A stretch of DNA of 64,000 nt from Bos javanicus (Eukaryota; Chordata; Mammalia; Artiodactyla; Bovidae): contig NC_083877.1 of NCBI RefSeq assembly GCF_032452875.1, positions 46,611,724-46,675,723 on the forward strand, in the 5' to 3' direction. Under the pieces are notes generated by a model. The model saw only the letters and a list, made by a program, of their open reading frames with translations, did no database searches and was not told the origin of the DNA. The translations under genes and the position numbers were made by a program. This document shows, piece after piece, positions 44,212 to 55,641 of the stretch (its first letter is position 1; the number at the start of each line of letters is the position of its first letter).

Positions 44212-44220
44212 TGTTGGGTG

Positions 44221-44789
44221 AATTAAATGTTCCTTTTGACTTCCATATTTTTAATTCTTTTCAGTGAGTAAATATTGCCTTTGTCATAAGGAAAAAGCAA
44301 AAGTGTAATTGAAACCTCTCTTTTCCCATTCTTTAGAACCATTCTAGGGAGTCATTCAACTTTTCCTGCATCCTTCTTCTCAGCATTCCTGAAGAGCCAG
44401 CAGCGCCCAGGCCTCTGCCAGGAATCGGGAACCAGAGTTGTCCTCTAGAAAGAGCTCACAGTTTCATAAGGCCTCTTCTGTCACAGTGTGGGTGTCACCG
44501 CTTCAGGTGAAAGAGTCAGGACCCCCAAGGAATTGTGTCAATCAAGGCGGGTCAAGATGGGACGGTGGCCACATTACTTCAGTTAGTAAAAACACATGTG
44601 CAAGATTTTAAATGGCCAGATTCTAGTGTTAAACATTACTTCCATTTTCAAAAAGTCCAATGAAAACAGAAAAAAAAAAAAAATGTGACCAAGGGGGAAA
44701 GAAAATGAGAGCAGAATTACAGAAGACCAGCCCGGAGGAAGGTAAGTGTGAGCATACGTGTAGGAGGAATCAGAACAATTGTAGGCAAA
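44221..44789. other. Unclassified stretch, no gene seen
   Basis: It contains an A-run at about 44670-44683. No repeat or gene was recognised. Confidence 0.4.
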
Positions 44790-45469
44790 CGCAGGTGTAA
44801 CTACAGTAACAGATTTGAAAAACTAGAAGAAATGGTAGCGTATAAATAGATGCGATGAGATGAAAAACTTGAATAGGTCAACACCGTCAACTTATATGTG
44901 AAACCTGAAAAAGTACAAAACCAAAATCTAAGTAATCTAATTTGTGAATAGAGATACCAATATACCCTTACATATTGGGGATAAATCCTTGGGTCAAAAT
45001 GTATTATTCTTTTGATTTAATGCTAATATTTTATTTAGACTTCTATATTCATCAACAAATTAAAGGAAGAAAATGTGATCAGATCAATGGAGGTTGACAA
45101 GGCATTCAGTAAAATTCAGCAGCCTTTCCCAATAGAAATCCTAAGAAAAACAGAAGGAACTATTAATATATTAACTATAGTTAATATAATTAAATATCAA
45201 AAGACAACGAATACTACAAATAGTGATTTGTTAAGACACTTCCATTTAAATCAGGAACACTGTCCCCATTATTGTTAAATATTGTTTTGGAAGTTTTAAT
45301 GGGTACAGAAAGAAAGGAGAGTGAAATAATTTGTAGAAAATTTTGGGGGAAAAAGAGATAAAATTGCCCATTTTGTTGATGGTATAGTTATATCTAGAAA
45401 ACCTCAGTATTACAGAGTTAGTAAAAGCAAACAAACAAACCCCAAAGTAACTCCTCCCTAATAAGGAAA

Positions 45470-46091
45470 TTTGGCACTTGGTACCATCACTTCATGGGAA
45501 ATAGATGGGGAAACAGTGGAAACAGTGTCAGACTTTATTTTTTTGAGCTCCAAAATCACTGCAGATGGTGACTGCAGCCATGAAATTAAAAGATGCTTAC
45601 TCCTTGGAAAGAAAGTTATGACCAACCTAGATAGCATATTCAAAAGCAGAGACATTACTTTGCCAACAAAGGTCCGTCTAGTCAAGGCTATGGTTTTTCC
45701 TGTGGTCATGTATGGATGTGAGAGTTGGACTATGAAGAAGGCTGAGCACCAAAGAATTGATGCTTTTGAACTGTGGTGTTGGAGAAGACTCTTGAGAGTC
45801 CCTTGGACTGCAAGGAGATCCAACCAGTCCATCCTAAAGGAGATCAGTACTTTGGCCACCTCATGCGAAGAGTTGACTCATTGGAAAAGACTCTGATGCT
45901 GGGAGGGATTTGGGGCAGGAGGAGAAGGGGACGACGGAGGATGAGATGGCTGGATGGCATCACTGACTCGATGGACATGAGTCTGAGTGAACTCTGGGAG
46001 TTGATGATGGACAGGGAGGCTTGGTGTGCTGTGATTCATGGGGTTGCAAAGAGTCGGATATGACTGAGCAACTGAACTGAACTGAACTGAG
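45470..46091 (+). mobile_element. BovB 3' fragment with an internal deletion
   Basis: It starts near 'gcacttggtaccatcacttc' and ends in 'gaactgaactgaactga'. One 141-codon frame (45471-45896) covers the connection/C-terminal region including 'GCESWTMKKAEH'. Compared with the other copies about 40 bp are missing at 45845 ('gagatcag' joined to 'tactttggcc'). Confidence 0.92.
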
Positions 46092-46510
46092 ATAAATATG
46101 TTAAAGTGTAGGGTTTTTATTTCTAAACTAATAGTAGACTAGCCATAGGAAGAAATGGAAAATAACTCATTCATAACAGCATCATAGTTATAATAAGTTT
46201 AGGAATCAATTTGAGAAAACAGGTACAGGAATTATAGGAAGAAAACTTAAAGTCTTAAAGAGCTGAACAAATGGAAGCACATCCATATTCTTGGATAGAA
46301 AATATAATAAGAAGGTAGTATAGTTTTAATTGGCATCTCGATGGCTTGCATGTCTTCTGGATAATAAGGCTAGAGGGCTTTACAAGATATTAAAACATAC
46401 CACAAAGCCTCTGCAATCAGAGTCAGAATAGTCCTGGCACAAAAATAGATGGATAGAACACTGAAACAGAAGAGAAAGCCCCAGAATAGTCACAATGCAT
46501 GTGACTGTAA

Positions 46511-46593
46511 TATTGGGTTGGCCAAAAAGTTTGTTCAGATTTTCTGCAGAATATTATGAGAAAACCCAAATGAACTTTTTGGCCAACCCAATA
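46511..46593. mobile_element. Mariner-type MITE
   Basis: An 83-bp palindromic element. Both ends begin TATTGGGTTGGCCAAAAAGT (the right end as its reverse complement) and the inverted repeats match perfectly for about 21 bp. It includes flanking TA dinucleotides, as expected for mariner insertion. It has no coding capacity. It sits inside the decayed L1M. Confidence 0.9.
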
Positions 46594-46640
46594 TGTGACA
46601 AAGGTGAGATTTTATTTCAGTTGCAAGTGAATATTTCTTT

Positions 46641-46972
46641 TTTTTTTTTAAAGAAAATTATTTATTTACATTATTATTTTTTTACGGCTGCACTGGTTTT
46701 TCGTTGCTGCCTCAGGCTTCTCTAGCTGACTGCAGCCAGCGGGGGCTATTCTTTGTTGTGGTGCATGGATTTCTCACTGTGGTGACTTCTGTTTTTGCAG
46801 AGCACAGGTGCTTGGCACATGGGCTTCAGTAGTTGTGACGACAGGCTCAGTAGCTATAGCGCATGGGCTTAGTTGCTCCACGGCATGTGGCATCTTCCTG
46901 GACCAGGGATTGAACCTGTGTCCCCTACATTGGCAGGCGGATTCTTAACCACTGGACCACCAAGGAAGTCCC
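46641..46972 (-). mobile_element. CHR-type SINE, antisense, long copy
   Basis: T-rich tail at 46641-46700, 'ttagttgctccacggcatgt', 'ggaccagggattgaacctg', head 'ccaccaaggaagtccc'. Perfect 13-bp target duplication TGAATATTTCTTT (46628-46640 and 46973-46985). Confidence 0.92.
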
Positions 46973-47499
46973 TGAATATTTCTTTAATAAATGATAATCG
47001 CATCATTGGCCATCCATATGAAAGAAAATAAAGTTGGATTCTATTCTTCTCTTACACTGTATTTACAAATAAATTCTAGATTAAAAGCTTAAATGTAAAA
47101 AATAAAACAAAAATATTGAAATCTAGGAAAATATATGTATAGTCTAGGGAATAGCAATACCTTTTAATCTAAGGCAATAAACCTGAAAGCTATAAATGAA
47201 AAAAAATAGATTAATTACTACATGAAATTACAATATTAAATTTGAAATAAATGTATGATACCATAAACAAGATGAAAAAGCAAATGTTAAAGTTGGGGTG
47301 AGGAAACAGATACACAGCTCATATGACAGATAAAGGATGAAAATTTATAATAGAAAATTCTTATTAAATAAAAAGGATGAGTAGCTCAATAGAAAAATTA
47401 CAGGGCAAATCCAAATTGATTGATAAACAAATGAAAAGATGCTCAGCCTCACTGCCTCATTACCAATGTAGAAAATGCAAAATAAAGTAACAATGAGAA

Positions 47500-47668
47500 G
47501 GACTACCCTGGTGGTCCAGCGGTTAAGAATCCCCATTCCAATGCAGGGGACATGGGTTCGATCCCTGGTGGGGGAACTAAGATCCCACATACCATGGGAC
47601 TCCTGAGCTCATGCTCTCTAGAGTCTGTGCACCAAAATGAAGACCCCACACAGCAATCCCCCCCCACC
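47500..47668 (+). mobile_element. CHR-type SINE, short sense copy
   Basis: 'ggactaccctggtggtccag', 'ggttaagaatccccattcca', 'ggttcgatccctggtggggg' and 'aagaccccacacagcaat' followed by a C-run. It lies in the L1M. Confidence 0.85.
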
Positions 47669-48310
47669 AGAAAACATTAACAATCAGATATTGCTGATGA
47701 CTGGAATTGGGAGATAGTGGGAATTTCTGCTCATATACTGCCAATGCCAATGGAAATGTAAGTTATTAACTTTTTTTGAGAGGAGAGAGAAGCAATATGG
47801 CAGGACCTATTACAAGTAAAAACACACAGATCTTCCGACCCAGCAGTCTCACTGCTGGGTGTGCTTTCCACAGGAACAAAAGTATCAGAATGGAAGACTA
47901 GGCACGAGATAATAATAACTGCAGCCTGCATTGCAGGGTGACACAGTTATGTGAATACAGTCCTTGGAGGTGGGTGTAACACAATGGCATCGAGAGAAAC
48001 ACATGTGTAGTGGCCAAACATGGGAGATCGGGCTACAGTCTCTTGGTGGACAAACAACTGAGCGCCCAGGGTCCACACATACCATGGAATATTGGGCAGT
48101 CATGAAAGGGAATGAGCTGGATCTATACTAACTGGCTCAGAGGGATTTCCAGGATATATCAAGGAAAAGAAAGGCAAGGTGTGGAGAGATATATACAGCA
48201 AAGTCTCAGTTTTTGTGAAATATACTATGCTTCCAACCCCCTCACATTTGAATGAACATGAAGAAAGATACTTGAGGATACATGTCAAGGAGGGAGGCTG
48301 GGGAGGTAAG

Positions 48311-48601
48311 TTCAACCAAACCAAACCAAATCGAACCAGATGAGATCAGATCAGATGTGATCAGAAGAGAGTAGACCAAACCAGGCCACATCAAGACAGA
48401 TCAGATCAGACCAAATCAAACTAAATCCAGCTAAAATCGATCAAACAGAACACATCAAACCAAACCAAACAAAATCCAACTAAACCAAATCAAACGAGTG
48501 AAACCATACCAAACGACACAGACCAGACTAAACTCAACTAAACCCAACCAAGTCAGTCAAGTCCAGAACAGACCAAACTAAACTAAACCTAAACAAAAAC
48601 A
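48311..48601 (+). repeat. Degenerate (CCAAA)n / (CAGAT)n microsatellite
   Basis: About 290 bp of five-base register units: CCAAA, CAAAT, CAGAT, CTAAA, CAAGT. The plus strand is strongly biased to A and C. It lies inside the 3' region of the L1M. It has no coding capacity. Confidence 0.88.
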
Positions 48602-48835
48602 CATCGTCGAAATGTCTGTGATTAAGCATCATGTGTGACATCCCTTTCATGTTAAGGTATGTGCGTGTCTGTATATGATGATGAATGAAATGATGGTTAC
48701 TAAATGATCAGTGGTAACAGCTCAGTGTGGCGAGAACTCAGGTGATTTTTATTTTCTTTGTACTTTTTTGTGGTATTCAATTAAAAAAAATTATAGTATA
48801 GAATATATGTTATTTACCTAATTAGGAAAAAATTA

Positions 48836-50802
48836 GAAATCTTTTCCACTGTGGTAAAGGTTTCCTTTGAAAAAAGGAAAAGGGTTGCAGGGAGAAAAGA
48901 AACCTCTTGATTCAAGTTAGCAAAAGCTTGCCTCCGGGTCCTTCTGACTTAAGTTAGGAGGGGACTCCATCCCAGAGCTTCTGGAACACAAGCAGGACCG
49001 CTGACTGCTAAGCCCCCAAGGAGCCTTGTGCCCACAACAGTGAGTTTCTGGGCTCCAACCACATTGTGGTGCCTCTTCTGCATCAATTTGGCTTCTGCTC
49101 TGGGCATCTTCCCAGGAATTTCGAAGGAGAGAGAGCAGAGCAAGCTGGTGGACGGTCCCTCTCCAGGACAGGAAACCCAGCCCTGCTGCAGAGTTCATGG
49201 AAACAAAAAGGGAAGTTCACCATGGCACGGGCTAAGTCATACTGCTGGATAAGAAGGATCTCTCATTACACTGGCGTCATTACTCAGACTTCTCTCTCTC
49301 CAGACCCCAGACTGCTCTGAAACATGTGGCCTTCCACGGAGGCCCACGGGATTGAGAAGAGAGTGGGCTCATGACTCTACTTTCAGTTGTCTAATATCTA
49401 AAGCACAGTTCAGACTCTCATCTGGATCCCTGTTGGCTGGGCCTCTGGTGGAGCTTTCTATAATCCCCAGCAGCTCTAACTTGGGTGGGGGACATCCTTT
49501 ACCCTCCTCCTCTGCACAGTGACTGATGTTGGAAGCGAGAGTCCCAAGGCCACAGCTCAGCACTGCCTGTCTTGTTTCATACACAGCTTGGGCTTCTGTG
49601 GGCTCTCTTTGTTCTTGGCTTTGCCATCCTTTTTTTTTGTATGCTCCTGACTCTCCCTGATTATGGGAAAGAGTTCTGTCTCAGGGTTAAAACGTGAAAA
49701 CATGAGCAAATTGCAAGGACAGACAGATAGACAGACATGAGAACTAAGTTCAGGAAATGCCTTTCCAGTACTTTTTGAAGTAACCCTCTTGGCTTTGGGA
49801 GATATTGACAAAGTTCACCATGGTGCCTTGCACTAAATAGTTGCTCAATAAACACGGACTAGCATAAGGTCTGTGTCTTCCTATACTGTGTGTGAGAGGC
49901 CATGTGTGGAACCACCCACCTCACTCACATGTCAGCATGGGCTCATTTAGTGGATTAACACACACACCAAGACCACCTGTTACAGAAGATCCCTTTTGAC
50001 TCCCAGGGATTCCCTAGGCACTGATGGAATGAGACAAGGGAGTGTATATTTTTAAAGTCTGGGACAGTGAGGAAGCCAGGAGGGAGAGGTAGATGCTACA
50101 GAGAAAGATGGACAGGAATGGAGTCAAGGAAAGGGGAAGAAGGCCATTCAAGAAAGGTTGGAAGACTGTTGAAGATAGACAACAGTAATGACAATAATAG
50201 TAATGGGATAGTGGCCATTGGTGAGGTGCTTCCCAAGGACTTGGGAGCTAAAACACTTCCGACTTGTCCTGCAGGGGATGTTGGTGGGGTTCCTTTTTAC
50301 TTTACTTCTCAGTCCCCAGGCTCAGGAATGGATCACTGGGCCAGGGCCACATGTCCTCAACCCAGGTTCTCAGCAGCCATGGCAGAAGGGCGTGCTCTTC
50401 AGCAGGAGATTAGGGTGATGGGAGAGCTGGAGGAAGCCTCTGGGGAGGGCTGGAAAAGCAGGGCAATGAATCAGCTATTGCAAAACCAGACAAGGGGGCT
50501 GAGCCTGAATCCCAAGCCCTGGGCCAGGTCCTCTCCCCGCAGCTCCAAGTTGGCCTGGGGAAATGAGCTCACTACTGGCTCCTGTCCAGGTCTGGTCAGC
50601 CTAAAATCAGGGCAGGTTCAGGATGCTGCGTGGTTTCCTGCTCTGGGCATTCTTGCCAGCCCCCATTCCCCAAACTGACCCCAGCAAGGCCCACTGGCCT
50701 GCAGAGGGTCAGGTTTATCTCCTCCAAGAAATCTTCCAGGCTCCCTAGAGACAAGACTTCCCCAAACTCTGGGTTTCTGTACATCTTGTTTTCTGACCCT
50801 GG
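48836..50802. other. Unclassified stretch of 2 kb, no gene seen
   Basis: Sequence of intermediate G/C content. A short L2-like 3' end lies at about 49805-49868 ('gttgctcaataaacacgg'). A 203-codon plus frame at 50067-50678 was examined and not accepted (see rejected items). Nothing else was recognised. Confidence 0.4.
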
Positions 50803-50943
50803 AGATGGTTGGATGGCATCATCAACACAAAGGACATGAATTGAGCAAACTCCAGGAAATAGTTAAGGATAAGGAAGCCTGGCATGCTGCAGTCCACAGG
50901 GTTGCAAAGAGTCAGACATGACTTAGCAACTAAACAACAACAG
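50803..50943 (+). mobile_element. Very short BovB 3' end
   Basis: 'gatggttggatggcatcatc', 'atgctgcagtccacagggtt' and 'cagacatgacttagcaacta' match the last 140 bp of BovB in sense orientation. Confidence 0.88.
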
Positions 50944-51044
50944 CAAGCTGTTTCTGGGCAGGGCTTGGCACCAGTCCCTTTCCTGGTCTCCACAGCACTT
51001 GACAAGCTGTCTGGTACACAGGGGGGTCCTTAGGGAACATCTGA

Positions 51045-51213
51045 GAACCAGCTTTGAAGTCAGAGAGATTTGGGTGCAAATCCTGCCTCTGCCTCTACTC
51101 AGCTGTATGACATGGGCCAGAGGCGTTTTCTGAGCCTCAGTTTCCTCATCTGTAAACTGTTGACAAATATTTTTTAGGACAGTATGAGTATTAAATAATA
51201 TGGCAATCAAGGT
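51045..51213 (+). mobile_element. MIR SINE, sense
   Basis: 'tgggtgcaaatcctgcctct', 'gtatgacatgggccagaggc' and 'cagtttcctcatctgtaaac' give a clear MIR core. Confidence 0.8.
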
Positions 51214-51412
51214 AGGGAAAACCACTAGACCATTCAGGTGTGACCTAAATCAAATCCCTTAAGATTGTACAGTGGAAGTGACAAATCAATTCAAGGGATT
51301 AGATCTGATAGACAGAGTGCCTGAAGAACTATGGATGGAGGTACATGACATTGTACAGGAGGCAGTGATCAAGACTATCCCCAAGAAAAAGAAATGCAAA
51401 TAGGCAAAATGG

Positions 51413-51748
51413 TTGTTTGAGGAGGTCTTACAAACAACTATGAAAAAAAGAGAAGCGAAAGGCAAAAGAGAAAAGGAAAGATATCCCCATTTGAATGCAG
51501 AGTTCCAAAGAATAGCAAGGAGAGAAAAGAAAGCCTTCCTCAGTGATCAATGCAAAGAAATAGAGGAAAACAATAGAATGGGAAAGACTAGAGATCTCTT
51601 CAAGAAAATAAGAGATACCAAGGAAACATTTCATGCAAAGATGGGCACAATAAAGGACAGAAATGGTATGGACCTAACAGAAGCAGAAGATATTAAGAAG
51701 AGGTGGCAAGAATACACAGAAAAACTATACAGAAAAGATCCCAGATAA
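51413..51748 (+). pseudogene. BovB linker region remnant (111 codons)
   Basis: A basic, helical segment between endonuclease and RT: LNAEFQRIARREKKAF, then CKEIEENNRMGKTRDLFKKI and the end EDIKKRWQEYTEKLY. The frame stops before the RT proper, so it is a remnant. The same segment occurs antisense at 62050-62313. Confidence 0.85.
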
Positions 51749-51922
51749 TCATGATGGTGTGATCACTTACTTACAGCCAGACATCCTGGAATGAGAAGTC
51801 AAGTGGGCCTTAGGAAGCATCACTACAAACAAAGCTAATGGAGGTGACGGAATTCTAGTTGAGCTATTTCAAATCCTAAAATATGATGCTGTGAAAGTGC
51901 TGCACTCAACATATCAGCAAAT

Positions 51923-52414
51923 TTGGAAAACTTAGCAGTGGCCACAGGACTGGGAAAGGTCAGTTTTCATTCCAATCCCAAAGAAAGGCAAGGCCAAAAA
52001 TGTTCAAACTACTGCATGATTGCACTCATCTCACACACTACCAAAGTAATGCTCAAAATTCTCCAAGCCAGGACTCAACAGCACATGAACCGTGAACATC
52101 CAGATGTTCAAGCTGGATTTAGAAAAAGCAGAGGAACCAGAGATCAAATTGCCAACGTCTACTGGATCATCAAAAAAGCAAGAGAATTCCAGAAAAACAC
52201 CTACTTCTGCTTTATTGACTATGTCAAAGTCTTTGACTGTGTGGATCACAACACACTGGAAAATTCTGAAAGAGATGGAATACCAGACCACCTGACCTGC
52301 CTCCTGAGAAATCTCTATTTAGGTCAAGAAGCAACAGTTAGAACTGGACATGGAAAAGACTGGTTCCAAATCAGGAAAGGAATAGGTCGAGGCTGTATAT
52401 TGTCACCCTGCTAA
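51923..52414 (+). pseudogene. BovB reverse-transcriptase N-terminal/palm remnant (163 codons)
   Basis: The frame contains QAGFRKSRGTRDQ, then CFIDYVKVFDCVDHN (motif A, with the catalytic Asp kept in F-x-D-Y), DHLTCLLRNLYLG and GIGRGCILSPC (motif B, where GVRQG is the family pattern). It ends at a stop just after motif B. Motif C lies downstream in another frame and is mutated to YADN, so no active RT is possible. Confidence 0.87.
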
Positions 52415-53285
52415 TTTAACTTATATGCAGAGTACATCATGAGAAATGCTGGGCTGGATGAAGCACAAGTTGGAATCAAGATTCCTGGGAGAAATATCAA
52501 TAACCTCAAATATGCAGATAACACCACTCTTATGGTAGATAGTGAAGAAGGACTAAAGAGCCTCTTGATGAAAGTGAAAGGAGAGTGAAAAAGTTGGCTT
52601 AAAACAGAAAATTAAGATCACGGCACCTGCTCCCATCACTTTATGGCAAATAGATGGGGAAACAGTGGAAACAGTGACAGACTTTATTTTTGGGGGCTCC
52701 AAAATCACTGGAGATGGTGACTGCAGCCATAAAACTAAAAGACACTTGCTCCTTGGAGAAAAGTTATGAACAATCTAGACAGCTTATTAAAAAGCAGAGA
52801 CATTATTTTGCCAAAAAAGATCCATCTAGTCAAGGGTATGGTTTTTCCAGTAGTCATGTATGGATGTGAGAGTTGGACTAAAAAGAAAGCTGAGCACCGA
52901 AGAATTGATGCTTTTGAACTGTGGTATTGGAGAAGACTCTTGAGAGTCCCTTGGACAGCAAGGAGATCCAACTAGTCCATCCTAAAGGAAATCAGTCCTA
53001 AATATTCATTGGAAGGACTGATGCTGAAGCTGAAACTCCAATACTTTGGCCACCAGATGTGAAGAACTGACCGACTGAAAAAGACCCTGATGCTGGGAAA
53101 GATTGAAGGCAGGAGGAGAAGGGGACAACAGAGGATGAGATGGTTGGATGGCATCATTGACTCGATGGACCTGAGTTTAAGTAAGCTCCAGGAGTTGGTG
53201 ATGGACAGGGAGGCCTGGTGTGCTGCAGTCCACGGGGTCACAAAGAGTTGGACATGACTGAGCAGCTGAATTGAACTGAACTGAT

Positions 53286-53710
53286 ACACATGGCTCCATT
53301 CCAGCAAAGGTCTGATTCATGTAAAAGGTAGCATATGATTATTCTTTCCTCAAAAAGAGTGGGGCATATAGCTATGAGCTCTGAGAACACACTTAACAAA
53401 TTTTTATTTTATTATTTTCCTTGCTATCGAACAAATTCAGAGAGGAAATTAAAATGCAGAGAAGAAAATAAATGCATTTGCTACTTTTTAGAATGAATTA
53501 ATTTGTAATTAAAAAAAAAAAAACACTCTCACACATCTGTCAAGCACAGCATGAAAGAAAGGAGTGATTTCTGGGTTGTTTTCCCAGGAATGGAACCAGC
53601 CTCAGTAGAGAGTGACGGGCTCAGCCTGCAACTGGTCAAGAAAACTCCAAAATGTGTGAAGTAATGTCTGCAATTTCTTAGCACAGAATAAGGAATCTAG
53701 AAGGGTTGAT
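53286..53710. other. Unclassified A/T-rich stretch
   Basis: It contains an A-run at about 53510-53523. No gene or repeat was recognised. Confidence 0.4.
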
Positions 53711-54016
53711 AGGGGTTTCCCTGGTGGCTCAGTGGTAAAGAATCCGCCTGCCAATTCAGGTGACACTGGTTCTGTCCCTGGCCCAGGAAGATCCCACATG
53801 CTTTGGAGCAACTAAACTCATGTGTCACAACTACTGAGCCCATGCAGCGCAACCACTGAAGCCTGCGTGCCCTACGGCCTGTGCTCTGCAATAAGAGAAG
53901 CCCCTGCAATGAGAAGCACGAGCACCGCAGCAGAGTAGTCCCCACTGTCCGCAACTGGAGAAAGCCCATGTGCAGCAATGACCACCACCGCAGTCAAAAA
54001 CAAAGCATATAAGTAA
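53711..54016 (+). mobile_element. CHR-type SINE, long copy
   Basis: Head 'gtttccctggtggctcagtg', body 'gaagatcccacatgctttgg', 'cgcaactggagaaagcccat', tail '(AAAT)n'. The head shares the Bov-tA-like 'ggctcagtgg' form, while the body is CHR. Confidence 0.88.
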
Positions 54017-54334
54017 ATAAATCTTAGGGAAAAGAAGAAGTGTCAGTGACATCGGTATCCCAACAACCTACTCAGGGGGCATGAGCTGAGACCGTGAACA
54101 GTTGCTGGGGTCTTTCTGCTCCGCAGTGGTGACAGCTGACTTGGGGCCCCGAGTCCTGGCTCCAGAGGCAGAAAAGAGAGCAGGAAGGACAGAAATGCCC
54201 CCAAGCTCACCCCGGGGGGAGGTTCATTTTTGAAAATGAGAAACAGATTAGGAAAGCTGTAATGCATCCATAGCAACGTGGTGTCTCTGGGGAGTCCCAG
54301 GCCCACAAGTCCACGGTCTGGAGGGGTGCTTGGG

Positions 54335-54990
54335 ATCCCTGACTCAGGAGTTCTCACAGAATGTCCCACAGACCCTCTAGGGTCCCTGAGACTCCTTCAC
54401 AGGGTTTGAGAGGCCCAGACAATTCTCATGTCCATACCACGGCTGCATGACACTTGCACTGCTGGTGCAAAAGCAGAGGTGGGTGTGAAGGTGGGCACTG
54501 GGCGTGAACCAGCCATCATCTTCGCCAGAATGAAAAGGAAAAACAGAAAGAAAATGCCATACAGATGTAGAAATCAATCTTATTGGTTACCAAAGGGAAA
54601 GGAGCAGTGATAAATTTGGAGTTTGGGATTAATGAGAAAGGAACAAAGGAAGGAAGAAAATGCCAGTTACAGTTAGAAACATCTTTGATGAAGCAGTAAA
54701 ACTATTAATTACATCTCAGCTCTTGAGCAGTTTTTTTAATTTTTAATATCCCCAGTGATGAAATGGGATATATGCTGCCGTGTACCAAGTCCACTGGTCA
54801 TTGTCTCCAGGACAAACAGTTGTGCCACTATTTGAGTTGCGAGATGAACTAGTCACTTTTTTGTGGAACATCGTTTTGACTGCCCAGAATGACTGACATA
54901 CAAACTCCAGTTCTTTACGCTTGTTGTATTCGGCACACAGATTCCTGAAGCTGGATGAAGTGGATTTTCATCACTGGCCAAAAGAGCAAT
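54335..54990 (+). mobile_element. hAT transposon remnant with transposase coding traces
   Basis: From 'gtccctgagactccttcaca' onward the sequence follows a long hAT element. The plus frame at 54828-54860 reads LFELRDELVTF, and earlier segments ('gatgaagcagtaaaactatt', 'gtgatgaaatgggata') fit the same hAT-type (ZBED/FAM200-like) transposase region. Frameshifts and stops break it. Terminal repeats were not located. It is a dead relic of an autonomous-type element. The exact family name is uncertain. Confidence 0.6.
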
Positions 54991-55087
54991 AGGAGCTAAA
55001 TTTATTCTCTCACTCTAAACAAACAAATGAAAACAGCCAGGCAAAAATATAGAAAACAATGGTCTTCAGATACTAGACAACAGACAG

Positions 55088-55641
55088 TGTAAGTGAGCAG
55101 GACCCTATAATAATGCCTTCCCAGAATAGACCCCCAGCCATGTCCTCTACTTGCCTTGTGTCTGTAGGAAAACTTTAGTCAAAGAAGAAATTTAATCAGA
55201 GAAGTGAGAAAATGAGGAAAACAGTCAAGCAAGACAAAACAATGATACTTTAGCCATTAAACAAAGTCATGAGTTCTTCCTCAAGGACTATAGATAATAT
55301 CCCGAGATATTTTGCAGAGTGAAACCCTCACCAGATGGAAGAAGTTAACTAGAAGCTGACCACAAGCACGGAGACTCCACACTGGTTGGAATTAGAAGGT
55401 TGATGATGTTGACCCCTGACTACCTCAACACCAACCAGTCAGAAGGCTGTCCACAAGCTGATCATGTACCCCACAACCTCCCTCCCCTACCCTGTCTGTA
55501 TAAACCTTTCTCTGAAAGCCTTTGGGGAGTCTGGGTCTTTTAAGCACTAGCTGCCCTGGACTCCTTGCTTGGGGCCTGCAATAAACACTGCACTCTCCTT
55601 CACCACAACAGATTGACTTTACCAAGTCTGGTTTGGTAACA
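55088..55641 (+). mobile_element. ERV solo LTR, copy B
   Basis: About 554 bp, collinear with the LTR at 33.2-33.8 kb. It starts TG and ends CA, with identical 4-bp flanks ACAG (55084-55087 and 55642-55645). The CCAAT position is mutated (CCAGT at about 55434). TATAAA is at 55499-55504 and AATAAA at 55580-55585. It lacks a segment present near the 3' end of copy A. Class I (gammaretrovirus-like) is suggested by the 4-bp duplication. No viral genes are adjacent. Confidence 0.75.

Larger units (their letters stand above)
44790..48835 (+). mobile_element. Long decayed L1M, host of four later insertions
   Basis: Sense L1 segments can be followed in order. RT N-terminal and palm part at 44800-45440 ('gatcagatcaatggaggttg', 'ttgttgatggtatagtta' at the catalytic site). 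ORF2 C-terminal parts at 46092-46510, 46973-47499 and 47669-48190 ('accatggaatattgggcag'). A 3' UTR at 48190-48310 and 48602-48835. It is interrupted by BovB (45470-46091), a mariner MITE (46511-46593), CHR SINEs (46641-46972 and 47500-47668) and a degenerate repeat (48311-48601). No long open frame survives. Confidence 0.7.
51214..53285 (+). mobile_element. BovB LINE, longest uninverted copy (about 2.07 kb)
   Basis: It begins within the region between endonuclease and RT ('aaccactagaccattcaggt') and runs to the CTGAA tail. In order: the basic linker, the RT N-terminal region, fingers, motif A/B, motif C (reading KYADN), the connection region and the conserved 3' UTR. Many frameshifts and stops occur, for example an in-frame TAG ('aacttagcag') near 51931. 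The endonuclease is missing, so it is 5'-truncated. Confidence 0.93.

Noticed and set aside
50067..50678. 203-codon plus-strand open frame
   Set aside because: It has no recognisable domain, and low-complexity asparagine-rich and charged patches come from simple sequence. There is no splice or promoter context I can support. In a purine-rich region of intermediate G/C content, a frame of this size can arise by chance.
33194..55641. The two LTRs as ends of one provirus
   Set aside because: There is no gag, pol or env similarity in the 21 kb between them. The interval is filled with unrelated repeats, and each LTR has its own 4-bp flanks.
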